This document shows positions 15,838 to 24,348 of a stretch of DNA of 64,000 nt, piece after piece. Location of the stretch: the NCBI GenBank assembly GCA_964632995.1, contig CAZWDL010000025.1, positions 5,310 to 69,309 on the forward strand. The letters run 5' to 3'. A program made the position numbers and the translations under genes. The DNA comes from CAZWDL01 sp964632995. Its GTDB lineage: Bacteria; Bacteroidota; Bacteroidia; Chitinophagales; Saprospiraceae. Each line of letters opens with the position of its first letter. Position 1 is the stretch's first letter. The notes under the pieces were generated by a model. That model ran no database searches. It was given only the letters and a program-made list of their open reading frames with translations, and was not told where the DNA came from.

Positions 15838-17088
15838 ATGATGGTCACCAAAGCAGATACCACTCGAAAAGTAAGACACACCTCCCGGATCGAACTCAGC
15901 CAGCCGGCGCTGCGGAAGAATGTGAACTTCATCCGTAAAAAAATAGGACAAAAGCCGGTGCTTTCGGCGGTGGTAAAGGCCAATGCCTACGGTCACGGTA
16001 TCGAACCCATGGTGCAAATGCTGGAGAACTGTGGTGTCAATCACTTCGCCGTCGCCTCTGCCTTTGAGGCCGAAGAAGTATTGGAAGTCTGCTCCGAAGA
16101 CTCAACCATCATGGTCATGGGTATCCTGTACGATGAGGATATTGATTGGATCCTCCGGAATGAAATCGAATTTTATGTATTCAGCTACGAGCGCCTGGCG
16201 GTGGTACTGGAGCAGGCGAAGAAGGTTGGTAAAAAGGCGATTGTCCACATCGAAGTGGAAACGGGTACCAATCGCACCGGAATGACGATGCCTTATTTTA
16301 AAAAAGCGCTTGAGTTCTTAAAGCAGCATAAAGAGCATATCACTTTTCAAGGCATCTGCACCCACTTGGGCGGCGCCGAATCGGCCTCCAACAAGTTCAA
16401 AATAGACGAGCAGATCCACCGCTTTAAAGAATTTCTGGAGGAAATGGACCGTCAGGACTACCACCCCCGCTATCGCCACATCGCCTGCTCGGCGGCGGCG
16501 CTGGCCTATCCGGAGACCATCTACGACATGGTGCGGGTAGGCGTCGCTACCTACGGTTTCTGGCCCAGCGCGGATACCTATCGGAAACACCTCCACGACG
16601 TAGGCAAGACCAAGGACGCCCCCATGAGCCGCATCCTGCGCTGGAAAACCGATATCATGGACCTCAAACACGTTCCGAAAGGCGATTATATCGGCTACGG
16701 CACTGCCTTTCAGGCTAAGCGCGACATGGATATTGCCGTCATTCCGCTGGGCTACAGCAACGGCTACCCCCGCGGATTGTCAAACAACGGCCAGGTGCTG
16801 ATCAGAGGCCGCAAGGCGCCGATCGTCGGGCTCATCAACATGAACCTGTTCATGGTTGACGTCAGTCACTTCGGGGAGGTCGCTATCGGCGATGAGGTCG
16901 TACTGCTGGGTAAGCAAAAAAATAACGTTATCAAAGTGAGTTCTTTCACCAATGCGGCTGATCTGCTCAATAACGAAATGCTCAGCCGACTGCCGACAGC
17001 TATTCCCCGCAAGATTATTAAAAAGCCGGAGAACCCATTCCGAAACCAAAGACAGGAAGCCGGGACCTTGTCGAAAAAAGATCGTTAA
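15838..17088 (+). CDS. alr: alanine racemase-family PLP enzyme
   Basis: A 416-residue fold-type III PLP enzyme. The PLP Lys47 sits in VVKANAYGHG, GTNRTGM is the substrate-side loop, and GYGTAFQAKRDMDIAVIPLG contains the second catalytic Tyr. GYSNGYPRGLSN replaces the common GYADGYPR. The usual family product is D-alanine for peptidoglycan, but the position directly before four ornithine genes makes another amino-acid substrate (for instance ornithine) conceivable. A basic tail of about 20 residues extends past the usual C-terminus. The start may be this ATG or the next codon. argB follows after 17 bases, indicating one transcript. Identity as alanine racemase is family-level only. Confidence 0.8.
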   Translation: MMVTKADTTRKVRHTSRIELSQPALRKNVNFIRKKIGQKPVLSAVVKANAYGHGIEPMVQMLENCGVNHFAVASAFEAEEVLEVCSEDSTIMVMGILYDEDIDWILRNEIEFYVFSYERLAVVLEQAKKVGKKAIVHIEVETGTNRTGMTMPYFKKALEFLKQHKEHITFQGICTHLGGAESASNKFKIDEQIHRFKEFLEEMDRQDYHPRYRHIACSAAALAYPETIYDMVRVGVATYGFWPSADTYRKHLHDVGKTKDAPMSRILRWKTDIMDLKHVPKGDYIGYGTAFQAKRDMDIAVIPLGYSNGYPRGLSNNGQVLIRGRKAPIVGLINMNLFMVDVSHFGEVAIGDEVVLLGKQKNNVIKVSSFTNAADLLNNEMLSRLPTAIPRKIIKKPENPFRNQRQEAGTLSKKDR

Positions 17089-17105
17089 CGAACCAGATCT
17101 ATACA

Positions 17106-17945
17106 ATGAACGACAGCACTGCTACCGAACAGCCACTCGTACTCATCAAGTACGGTGGTAATGCTATGCGCAACGAAGACTTACAGCGGGCCGTCATCGA
17201 CAGCATACGGCAGCTCCGCGACCGCGGCCGCCGCGTGGTCGTCGTGCACGGCGGAGGCCCTTTTATCAAGCGCATGCTCGAAACGGTTAAAATCGAATCC
17301 GAATTTATCGAAGGGCATCGCAAAACCACTCCCGAAGCGCTGAAATATATCGAAATGGCCCTCAAAGGAGAGGTCAACGGCCAACTAGTCAGCCTGCTCA
17401 ACCAGACCGGGCAGCGCGCCGTCGGGCTCTCCGGAAAAGACGGAAAAATGGTAGAGGCGGTTAAACGCTACCATATCGTAGAAAAAGACGGGGAAAGTAC
17501 CCGCTACGACCTGGGACAGGTCGGGGATGTCGCCAAGGTCGATACCTCCCTGATCCAGCTGCTGCTCGGTCAAAACTACCTGCCGGTGATCACCTGTATC
17601 GCCTCCGATAAAGGAGGGCAGGATTTTAATATCAACGGCGATATGTTTGCCGGCCACCTCGCCGGCGCCCTGGGCGTCGACCAATACCTGGTGCTGACCG
17701 ATGTCGACGGCCTGATGCGCGATATCCGTCAACCCGATACACTCATTCCTTCGCTTCCGCTAAAAGAGCTGAAAAGCCTGTACGGCTCCGTCATCAAGGG
17801 CGGGATGATCCCCAAAATGGAGTCCTGCCAGATCGCCCTGGAAAAAGGCGCCAAAACCGCCCGCATCATCAACGGCACCCAACCGGAACAGATACTGGAC
17901 GCGGTGCTGACTGAGCAACCCATCGGAACAAAAATTTACCAATAA
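17106..17945 (+). CDS. argB: acetylglutamate kinase
   Basis: A 279-residue amino-acid kinase that phosphorylates N-acetyl-L-glutamate, the second step of ornithine synthesis. It shows LIKYGGNAM at the N-terminus (phosphate-binding Lys), VVVHGGGPFIKRML for substrate and phosphate binding, and DVDGLM followed by GGMIPKMESCQIALEKG near the C-terminus, all standard. Length matches the family. It lacks the N-terminal helix seen in arginine-inhibited hexameric forms, so feedback control by arginine is not evident. It is 17 bases after the racemase gene and 54 before argD. Cytosolic. Confidence 0.93.
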   Translation: MNDSTATEQPLVLIKYGGNAMRNEDLQRAVIDSIRQLRDRGRRVVVVHGGGPFIKRMLETVKIESEFIEGHRKTTPEALKYIEMALKGEVNGQLVSLLNQTGQRAVGLSGKDGKMVEAVKRYHIVEKDGESTRYDLGQVGDVAKVDTSLIQLLLGQNYLPVITCIASDKGGQDFNINGDMFAGHLAGALGVDQYLVLTDVDGLMRDIRQPDTLIPSLPLKELKSLYGSVIKGGMIPKMESCQIALEKGAKTARIINGTQPEQILDAVLTEQPIGTKIYQ

Positions 17946-17999
17946 AGTGCCTGGTTTCCGAGAACCGGGAACGGAGAACTTTTACTCAACCATAACACC

Positions 18000-19211
18000 A
18001 TGACAGAAGTTACCAATAAATCACTCCACGAGATAGATCAGGAGCACTACCTGCCTACTTTCAAGCGTTATCCGCTGGCTTTCCGCCGGGGCAAAGGCTG
18101 CCGGATATGGGATGTGGAAGGGCGTGAATACCTGGACGTCCTGGCCGGCATCGCCGTCAACAACCTCGGCCACTGCCATCCCAAGGTCGTCAAAGCCATA
18201 CAGCAACAGGCGGAAACCCTGATCCACATTTCCAACTTTTTCGTCAGCGAGCCGCAGGTGGAACTGTCGAAGCGGCTGACCGAGCTGTCGGGTATTGAGC
18301 GCGTCTTTTTCTCCAACAGCGGCGCCGAATCGGTGGAAGGCGCCATCAAAATCGCCCGCAAATACGCGCACAGTAAAGGGCGCGGCGGAGGTCTCATTTC
18401 GATGGAAAACTCCTTCCACGGCCGTACCCTGGCGACCATCGCCACGGGTAAGAAAAAGATGCAGCGGGGCTTCGGTCCTATGCCTTCGGGTTTCCACCAG
18501 GTCCCATTTAACGACATCGAAGCGGTGCGCCAGAAGGTCAGCAATGAGATTGCCGCCATCATCCTCGAACCCGTTCAGGGCGAGGGCGGCATCAACATAG
18601 CCAAGCCCTGCTACATGCGTGCCCTGCGGGAACTGTGCGACAAAGAGGATATCGTACTCATCTTCGACGAAATCCAGTGCGGCATCGGCCGCACCGGCAC
18701 CCTCTTCGCCAAAGAGCAATTTGAGGTGCAGCCCGATATTATGACCCTGGCCAAAGGGCTGGGCAGCGGCCTGCCTATCGGGGCCATCCTCAGTAACGAA
18801 CGGGTAAGCGGGGCCATCGAATACGGCGACCACGGCACCACCTTCGGCGGCAATCCCATGGCTTGCGCCGCCGCCCTTGCTACCATCAACACGATCGAAG
18901 AGGAAGGCATCGCTCAGCAGGCCGAAGAAAAAGGCGAGTACCTGCGCCGCCGGCTGGACAAACTGACCATGCGATTCCCCTCCCTGAAACAAGTGCGCGG
19001 CCTAGGCCTCATGATCGGCGTGGAATTCGATTTCGAAACCAAGCCGCTCGTCGCGAAAATGATGGAGCGCGGCGTGCTGGCCAACGCCACCGCCGGCAAT
19101 GTGCTCCGCCTGGTACCGCCGCTGATCATTTCGGAGAAAGAGATGGACGAACTGGTGGAGGTGATCACACAGTCACTGGAAGCAATGACGGAGGCGAGAG
19201 CCACAGCGTAG
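18000..19211 (+). CDS. argD: acetylornithine/ornithine-type aminotransferase
   Basis: A 403-residue class III PLP aminotransferase. LIFDEIQCGIGRTG gives the PLP-contacting Asp, and LAKGLGSGLPIGA the Schiff-base Lys; FFSNSGAESVEGAIKIARKY and HGTTFGGNPMACAAALA are further family signatures. In the acetyl cycle it converts N-acetylglutamate semialdehyde and glutamate to N-acetylornithine. Sequence alone cannot exclude succinylornithine or ornithine aminotransferase activity, but the order argB-argD-argC-argJ supports ArgD. Its 3' end is followed by a short heptamer tandem repeat. Confidence 0.9.
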   Translation: MTEVTNKSLHEIDQEHYLPTFKRYPLAFRRGKGCRIWDVEGREYLDVLAGIAVNNLGHCHPKVVKAIQQQAETLIHISNFFVSEPQVELSKRLTELSGIERVFFSNSGAESVEGAIKIARKYAHSKGRGGGLISMENSFHGRTLATIATGKKKMQRGFGPMPSGFHQVPFNDIEAVRQKVSNEIAAIILEPVQGEGGINIAKPCYMRALRELCDKEDIVLIFDEIQCGIGRTGTLFAKEQFEVQPDIMTLAKGLGSGLPIGAILSNERVSGAIEYGDHGTTFGGNPMACAAALATINTIEEEGIAQQAEEKGEYLRRRLDKLTMRFPSLKQVRGLGLMIGVEFDFETKPLVAKMMERGVLANATAGNVLRLVPPLIISEKEMDELVEVITQSLEAMTEARATA

Positions 19212-19213
19212 AG

Positions 19214-19248
19214 AAGTCGGAAGTCGGAAAGCGGAAAGCGGAAAGCGG
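19214..19248. repeat. five tandem heptamers between argD and argC
   Basis: Two copies of AAGTCGG are followed by three copies of AAAGCGG without interruption. The array lies three bases after the argD stop in the 106-base argD-argC gap. Such short arrays can change copy number by slippage; no coding role is visible. Confidence 0.6.
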
Positions 19249-19317
19249 AAGGTTTTCCCGACCGAGACGACGAAGGCCGGCCGGAATTAGAAAGTTTAGA
19301 AAGACAAATCAGAAAAC

Positions 19318-20352
19318 ATGAGTATACAAATAGGCATCATCGGATCCACGGGCTACACGGGCTCGGAGTTGGTCCGCATTCTCAAGAATCATCCCGAGGC
19401 GGAGATCGCCGTCATCACCTCGGAGAGTCACGCCGGCGAGCGCTTCTCCGATATCCATTCCCATTTCCAGGGCATCGAAGAACAGGTGCTGGTGCGGGCG
19501 GAAGAGATCAATCCGGACGCATTGGACGTGGTCTTTCTGGCACTGCCGCACGGCGTTTCCATGAGCTACGCCCGGCAATTCCGCGACGCGGATTTCAAAA
19601 TCGTCGACCTGTCGGGGGATTTTCGGCTTACTTCGCCTGACGTGTATGAGACCTGGTACAATAAGTCGCACGTTTTCCCGGAAGGTTTCGAGCGGGCCGT
19701 CTACGGATTGCCGGAATTGTTCCGCGAGGATATCCGTAAGGCTGATCTGGTAGCTAACCCCGGTTGTTATCCCACCAGCGCCATATTAGGAGTCGCCCCC
19801 CTGCTGGCTGCCGGCCTTATCGATCCGGGCAACATTATTGTGGATGCCAAATCGGGCATCACCGGCGCAGGCGTCAAGGCCAAACCTACGACGCACTATT
19901 CCAATGTCAGTGATAATTTCAAGGCCTACGGCTTGAAGAACCACCGTCATACCATAGAAATTCAGGAAAAACTGACCGCGCTGGGAAACAACGGGACCTC
20001 TGTGCAGTTTACCCCCCACCTGCTACCCGTAGATCGCGGCATTTTGTCAACGATCTACACTACCCCGGTGGGAAAGGTGACCGAGGAACAGGTCAGAGCG
20101 GCATACGAAGATCACTACGGCGATGAGCCCTTTATCCGCTTGCGTAATACCCCTCCGTCCATCAAGGAGGTGCGTGGCTCTAATTATTGCGACTTGTTTG
20201 TCACCTATGACGATCGCACCAATCGCATCATCACCCTATCGGTCATCGACAACCTGGTTAAAGGGGCCGCCGGCCAGGCCGTGCACAATATGAACCTGAT
20301 GCTGGGGCTGGAGGAGCAGACCGGTTTTGTAGCGGTGCCGCTAAGTCCCTGA
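19318..20352 (+). CDS. argC: N-acetyl-gamma-glutamyl-phosphate reductase
   Basis: A 344-residue NADPH-dependent reductase. The Rossmann motif GIIGSTGYTGSELVRIL opens the protein, the active-site Cys is in NPGCYPTSAILGVAPLL (about residue 148), and the general-base His is in KNHRHTIEIQEKL. It reduces N-acetylglutamyl phosphate to the semialdehyde, between ArgB and ArgD. Length and motifs agree with the major ArgC type. It lies 106 bases after argD and 135 before argJ, on the same strand. Confidence 0.93.
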   Translation: MSIQIGIIGSTGYTGSELVRILKNHPEAEIAVITSESHAGERFSDIHSHFQGIEEQVLVRAEEINPDALDVVFLALPHGVSMSYARQFRDADFKIVDLSGDFRLTSPDVYETWYNKSHVFPEGFERAVYGLPELFREDIRKADLVANPGCYPTSAILGVAPLLAAGLIDPGNIIVDAKSGITGAGVKAKPTTHYSNVSDNFKAYGLKNHRHTIEIQEKLTALGNNGTSVQFTPHLLPVDRGILSTIYTTPVGKVTEEQVRAAYEDHYGDEPFIRLRNTPPSIKEVRGSNYCDLFVTYDDRTNRIITLSVIDNLVKGAAGQAVHNMNLMLGLEEQTGFVAVPLSP

Positions 20353-20487
20353 GGAAAGAATTGAAAAAAGGCGGGGCTTTTCCTGCCTCCGCCCTGTGGA
20401 GGCCACGCGATTTGCGATCTGCAAAAACCACAGCCGCCACAATGAATAAAAAACCAAGTATTAAAACAGCACACAACGACTATTCCA

Positions 20488-21699
20488 ATGATTAGAAATC
20501 TGACAACCGTTCGCGGCTTTAAATGCTGGGGCGCCCATACCGGCGTCAAATCCATGCGTCGCGACCTGGCCATTATTTACTCGGAGGTACCCGCCACCGC
20601 GGCGGCTACCTTTACGCAGAACAAGGTAGTAGCCGAGCCGATTAAGGTTTCGCAACGCAATATTGCCAAAGGAAAGGCGCAGGTGATCGTCTGCAATGCC
20701 GGCAACGCCAACGCCTGCACCGGCGAGCAGGGCCGCGAGGGCGCCGAAGCGATGGTCGATGCCACCGCCGAAGCGCTGGGCATCGATCGCGAGCTGGTGC
20801 TCATCGCCTCTACCGGCCTGATTGGGAAACCCTTTCCCACTGAAGAAGTAGTGGAAGGCATCAAAACAAATATACCGAAGCTGTCAAAGGATGCCAAAGC
20901 CGGCTCCTTCGCCGCCAATGCCATCCTGACGACCGACACCTTTCCCAAGGAAGGCTTCGTCGATTTTGAGCTGGATGGAACACAGATCAATATCAGCGGT
21001 ATCGCCAAAGGATCGGGTATGATTCATCCCAACATGGCCACCATGCTGGCCTTCGTAGTCACCGATGTGGCTATCGCACCGGAACTGCTACAGAAAGCTA
21101 CCAGCGAATCGGTTGATCGCACCTTCAACATGATTACCGTCGATGGCGATACTTCGACCAACGATATGGTCGCCGTACTCGCCAACGGCATGGCCGAAAA
21201 TACACTGATCGAGTCGGAGGAAGACCCCAATTACGAAAAGTTCCGCGTGCATCTCGAAGAGATGATGACCCACCTGGCCAAGCTCATCATTTCCGACGGC
21301 GAGGGCTCCTCCAAGTTTATCGAATACCGCATCACCGGCGCCCCCGACGAACTCAGCGCCCGCAAGATCGCCCGCGCCATCTCGGATTCCTCCCTTGTCA
21401 AAACCGCTATGTTCGGCCGCGATCCCAACTGGGGCCGCATCATCTGCGCGGGCGGCAACGCCGGCGTCGACTTCGATTACAAAACCGTCGACCTCTTCCT
21501 GGGTACCGAAGCGCAAATGGTGCAGGTCCTGGAAAAAGGCCGCCCCCTCGACTTCGACCGCAACTTTATGAAAAAACTGCTGCGCGAATCTAACCTCCGC
21601 ATACGCCTCGATATGAACAGCGGCGACGGCGAATCCTTCGCCTGGGGCACGGATCTGACGACGGATTATGTGATGTTTAATTCGGTTTATACGACGTAG
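20488..21699 (+). CDS. argJ: ornithine acetyltransferase (glutamate N-acetyltransferase)
   Basis: A 403-residue Ntn-type enzyme made as a precursor. The self-cleavage site and nucleophile Thr are visible in KGSGMIHPNMATMLAFVVTD (cut between Ala and Thr), and the C-terminal half carries FGRDPNWGRIICAGGNAGV. It transfers the acetyl group from N-acetylornithine to glutamate, releasing L-ornithine and closing the acetyl cycle, so no ArgE deacetylase is needed. Bifunctional forms also make acetylglutamate from acetyl-CoA; which type this is cannot be seen. It is the last gene of the run, and nothing that would convert ornithine to arginine follows. Confidence 0.93.
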   Translation: MIRNLTTVRGFKCWGAHTGVKSMRRDLAIIYSEVPATAAATFTQNKVVAEPIKVSQRNIAKGKAQVIVCNAGNANACTGEQGREGAEAMVDATAEALGIDRELVLIASTGLIGKPFPTEEVVEGIKTNIPKLSKDAKAGSFAANAILTTDTFPKEGFVDFELDGTQINISGIAKGSGMIHPNMATMLAFVVTDVAIAPELLQKATSESVDRTFNMITVDGDTSTNDMVAVLANGMAENTLIESEEDPNYEKFRVHLEEMMTHLAKLIISDGEGSSKFIEYRITGAPDELSARKIARAISDSSLVKTAMFGRDPNWGRIICAGGNAGVDFDYKTVDLFLGTEAQMVQVLEKGRPLDFDRNFMKKLLRESNLRIRLDMNSGDGESFAWGTDLTTDYVMFNSVYTT

Positions 21700-22292
21700 G
21701 GAATGGGGCGCGAAGCTTTACTTCGCGAAGTAATCGTACTTCTGGTAGAACGCGAAAATGAGCTTTGCGCTCCACACTTGAACTTTAACCACAGGTCCGA
21801 ATCAGCAAAAAGAAGCATTGCGGCAATGATTGAGAGAAAGGGAACGGTGGGGATGAAAAAACTGGTTTGCCACCTCTCTGCCCGTCCCGTTTTCCGGACC
21901 GGGCGCCTATTTAAAAATAGCCCAGAAGAAACCCGGCCGGAGGCCGGAATAAATATCAAAGGGATAAGCCCGCCGGAAGAACTTATCGCCCGCCAGGATC
22001 ACCAGTTCACCTTCCGGATCAAAGTGAGCATCGGAAGGTTGGCAGGGCCGGCAAGCGTCGGGCCAGGGGTAATGCTTTTCCTGAACGCCGGACGGACCGA
22101 TCATACGCACGCCCTCTTGGTTGAAAAAATAACCCCTCCCCTGGGAATCAAACCGAGCCGGCAGGAGGCCGGGACCTGGATCCGGAGGGGGGGGGGACAA
22201 GCCCCACCGAAAGGCCCGCGCTATCGCTTGGCTTTCTCCTTTTCCGTCCGCTTACAAAAGCGAGGCTTTTGCCGCTTCCGGAAAATGAGAAA
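21700..22292. other. intergenic region between argJ and tRNA-Val
   Basis: About 600 bases without an intact gene. It contains the reverse-strand remnant at 21907-22200 and a ten-G run at 22187-22196. The forward frame that crosses the region and the tRNA is an artefact. Confidence 0.35.
21907..22200 (-). pseudogene. possible C-terminal gene remnant
   Basis: The reverse strand is open from about 22200 to a stop at 21909-21907 and reads like the end of a beta-propeller-type protein (FDSQGRGYFFNQEGVRMIG, then DAHFDPEGELVILAGDKFF). The apparent start is a TTG next to a ten-base G/C homopolymer at 22187-22196, so no proper 5' end is visible. It may be a gene remnant or one put out of frame by slippage in that run. 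No family is recognised. Confidence 0.3.
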
Positions 22293-22319
22293 GCCCGATG
22301 CGCTAAAAGCGCATCGGGC
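22293..22319. terminator. terminator hairpin downstream of tRNA-Val
   Basis: A perfect 12-bp stem, GCCCGATGCGCT at 22293-22304 facing its complement at 22308-22319 around an AAA loop. On the reverse strand, 18 bases past the tRNA 3' end, it is followed by TTTCTCATTTT. On the forward strand only CTTTC follows. Confidence 0.6.
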
Positions 22320-22336
22320 CTTTCGAAGTGTCTTGT

Positions 22337-22410
22337 GGGCGATGATGGATTCGAACCAACGACCCCCTGCTTGTAAGGCAGGTGCTCTAAACCAACTGAG
22401 CTAATCGCCC
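22337..22410 (-). tRNA. tRNA-Val (anticodon UAC)
   Basis: Reading the reverse strand gives a 74-base cloverleaf. The acceptor stem GGGCGAT pairs with ATCGCCC, the D arm is GCTCAGTTGGTTTAGAGC, and the anticodon stem CCTGC/GCAGG encloses CTTACAA (anticodon TAC). The T arm contains GGTTCGAATCC. CCA is not encoded. It stands alone and is followed on its own strand by a 12-bp hairpin. Confidence 0.95.
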
Positions 22411-22500
22411 TTTTTCATTAAAGCGAGTGCAAATATAGGGTGCTTCGGAATACGGCGCAAGTTTTTCGTCGATATTTTTTTCATTTGGAGGCGCTATGGA

Positions 22501-23898
22501 CTAGTCTGCAAAAATCGCCCACAGGTCCTTCACGGCCGGTCCCCAGCAATCGACGCGCTGGAATTCGGGGATGCGGAACTGGCCGGTTTCCACGAGGTCG
22601 AACTCGTAGCGTTCCATCTGGCAGCGGTAGTTGTCGATGTAGACAATGCGGCCGTCGGTTTTCGCGGCCAGGCAGCCGTATTCGGCGAAGGCGTTGGTAT
22701 TGCGGAAGTTGGTTTCCAGGAAAGTGAGGATATTGATGGTGATGTTTTGGCGGTCGAGGCCGCCGGCCCATTCGCAGATATCGAGTCCCTGGGCAGAGCA
22801 TATGTTGGCGCCGTCGCTGACCAGGAAGATCGTTTTGCGGGTGTCACTACTATCGGAGAAGAGCTCCGGTGATTGTTTCAGGATATTGAGCAGGGGAGTG
22901 GTGCCGTCGGGCACCAGGAAGGTGAGGTGCTGTCGCAGTTCGCGACGGGTGAGCTGATCGCTGCGGTACCAGAGTCGAGGCTCGGTGCCGCAATCGCCGC
23001 CGATGGTGCCGATGCCGACCCGTATGTCCGGATCGATGTTATTGAGGATCAGCTGCATGGTTTCCTTCATCACGGCGAAGCGGGTTTCTCCCTGGCAGAC
23101 GACCTCTTCCTGCACCATAGAGCCGGAGATGTCCAGCAGAAATACCACCTCATCGTATTTGGAAAAGGCGATGGCCTTGCTGATGTTGGCCGGCAGATCG
23201 CGGTAGGTGTTGCCTTCTTCCAGGGCTTTAAGACCGGCCGCCTCCTGCGCAAAAGGTTTAGGCGGCACCCCGAGGGAGTCGCAGAGAACATGGTAATTGT
23301 AGCGCGCCGGCTCATTGGCGGCGTCGTTGAGCAGGGCTGTTTCGAAATGTTGCCTTGCGCGCTCCATATCGCGGCTGTGCAGGTGATAATGTGGTTTCAG
23401 GTTGTTGCGGCCGTGGCTGCCTTTCCCCTGATTGAGCAGCAAGGCATAGCCCAGGGCGTTGTGCATAATGCTGAGCAGCTTCGGCTCGTCGAGCAGCTGC
23501 TGCGCTTTGATGCAACGCCGGTAAATGGGAATCGCTTTGTGAAAATGGCCCGCGTAGGCGTGTACCAATCCTCCAAATAAAGATTTCAGGATGGCTTTTT
23601 GCTGAAAATTGGGGTCCGTCGCATTGGGACGGGTGCCGTTGATCACGCCGATTCCGTCCACCGTTTTTCCCACCCGTCCCAACCCTAGTCCCAGGGAGAG
23701 GGCGAAGTTGAAATTATCCGGCTCCATATCGTAGGCGCGCTGAAACAGGCTGGCCGCCCGCTGGAAATTGCCGTCCCGGTAGTGAAGCGTCCCCTTGTAG
23801 TGTAATTTATAGGCCGTCTTGCCACTTCGCATCCAAGCGGCAGAAAGGGAAAAAAGTATACCCGACAGTAGCAAGACAATAAAAGCAAGTTTTTTCAT
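22501..23898 (-). CDS. exported TPR and von Willebrand A domain protein
   Basis: A 465-residue protein with an N-terminal signal or anchor (MKKLAFIVLLLSGILFSLSA). TPR-like repeats occupy roughly residues 33-215 (HYKGTLHYRDGNFQRAASLF is the first clear one). A vWA domain from about residue 245 carries the MIDAS motif DISGSM, and further on FLVSDGANIC. vWA domains bind divalent metal and mediate protein contacts; with TPRs this suggests assembly of an envelope complex. Family members sit in aerotolerance-like or gliding-related contexts, but nothing beside it supports either. It stands between the tRNA and small decayed genes. Function unknown. Confidence 0.75.
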   Translation of the reverse strand: MKKLAFIVLLLSGILFSLSAAWMRSGKTAYKLHYKGTLHYRDGNFQRAASLFQRAYDMEPDNFNFALSLGLGLGRVGKTVDGIGVINGTRPNATDPNFQQKAILKSLFGGLVHAYAGHFHKAIPIYRRCIKAQQLLDEPKLLSIMHNALGYALLLNQGKGSHGRNNLKPHYHLHSRDMERARQHFETALLNDAANEPARYNYHVLCDSLGVPPKPFAQEAAGLKALEEGNTYRDLPANISKAIAFSKYDEVVFLLDISGSMVQEEVVCQGETRFAVMKETMQLILNNIDPDIRVGIGTIGGDCGTEPRLWYRSDQLTRRELRQHLTFLVPDGTTPLLNILKQSPELFSDSSDTRKTIFLVSDGANICSAQGLDICEWAGGLDRQNITINILTFLETNFRNTNAFAEYGCLAAKTDGRIVYIDNYRCQMERYEFDLVETGQFRIPEFQRVDCWGPAVKDLWAIFAD

Positions 23899-24348
23899 AG
23901 GTCAAAGATCAATTCCCGCTGGAAATTGAAAATCAATAAACGAAATTTTCAGGGAATTATTCCTGCCCGAAGACGGAGTTCCGCTGAAGTGTCTGCTACA
24001 GTCAAGATACTATTTTCTTTTTCCTTCATTCGTATTTGGAGTAGGAGAGAAGCTCTTTTCACAATTGCTTTAGCCGGTAAAGTGCTGAACGAGCAAGACG
24101 ATTCCGGTGACGACCGCAATGCAAAGTATACAAACCAATACCAGTTTTAATGCCTTTGATTTCATTTTCTTAACACACTGTTTTTAATAAAAATTAACAT
24201 TGAAGTGGTTTAGACTTTTCTGCTGCAGCCGGCTGCGCCTGCGCGAAGGATGGACATTTTTATGTTCCGGTTGTAAATTGAATATGGATAAGGTATTACA
24301 ACTTTCCGACAAAATCACCCGCTTTGCATCAATATAATTATCTGCCCG
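23899..24348. other. intergenic region holding one small membrane-peptide gene
   Basis: Apart from the reverse-strand peptide gene at 24070-24165, the region shows only an inverted word GCCGGCTGCGCCTGCGC near 24229-24245 and AT-rich sequence before the next lipoprotein remnant. Confidence 0.35.
24070..24165 (-). CDS. 31-residue single-pass membrane peptide
   Basis: On the reverse strand an ATG at 24165 opens MKSKALKLVLVCILCIAVVT, continues GIVLLVQHFTG and ends in TAA at 24072-24070. A positively charged N-terminus (three Lys in eight residues) is followed by one hydrophobic helix of about 20 residues and a short polar end, the plan of a small inner-membrane peptide. It is too short to assign to a family. 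The well-formed charge and hydrophobic pattern is the only support; no ribosome-binding site is clear. Confidence 0.4.
   Translation of the reverse strand: MKSKALKLVLVCILCIAVVTGIVLLVQHFTG

Noticed and set aside
18021..18992. Long reverse frame opposite argD
   Set aside because: argD on the forward strand has every family motif; the reverse frame is a by-product of its GC-rich third positions.
21703..22404. 233-codon forward frame between argJ and the tRNA
   Set aside because: Its C-terminus (MMDSNQRPPACKAGALNQLS) is the well-known translation artefact of a tRNA gene read on the opposite strand.
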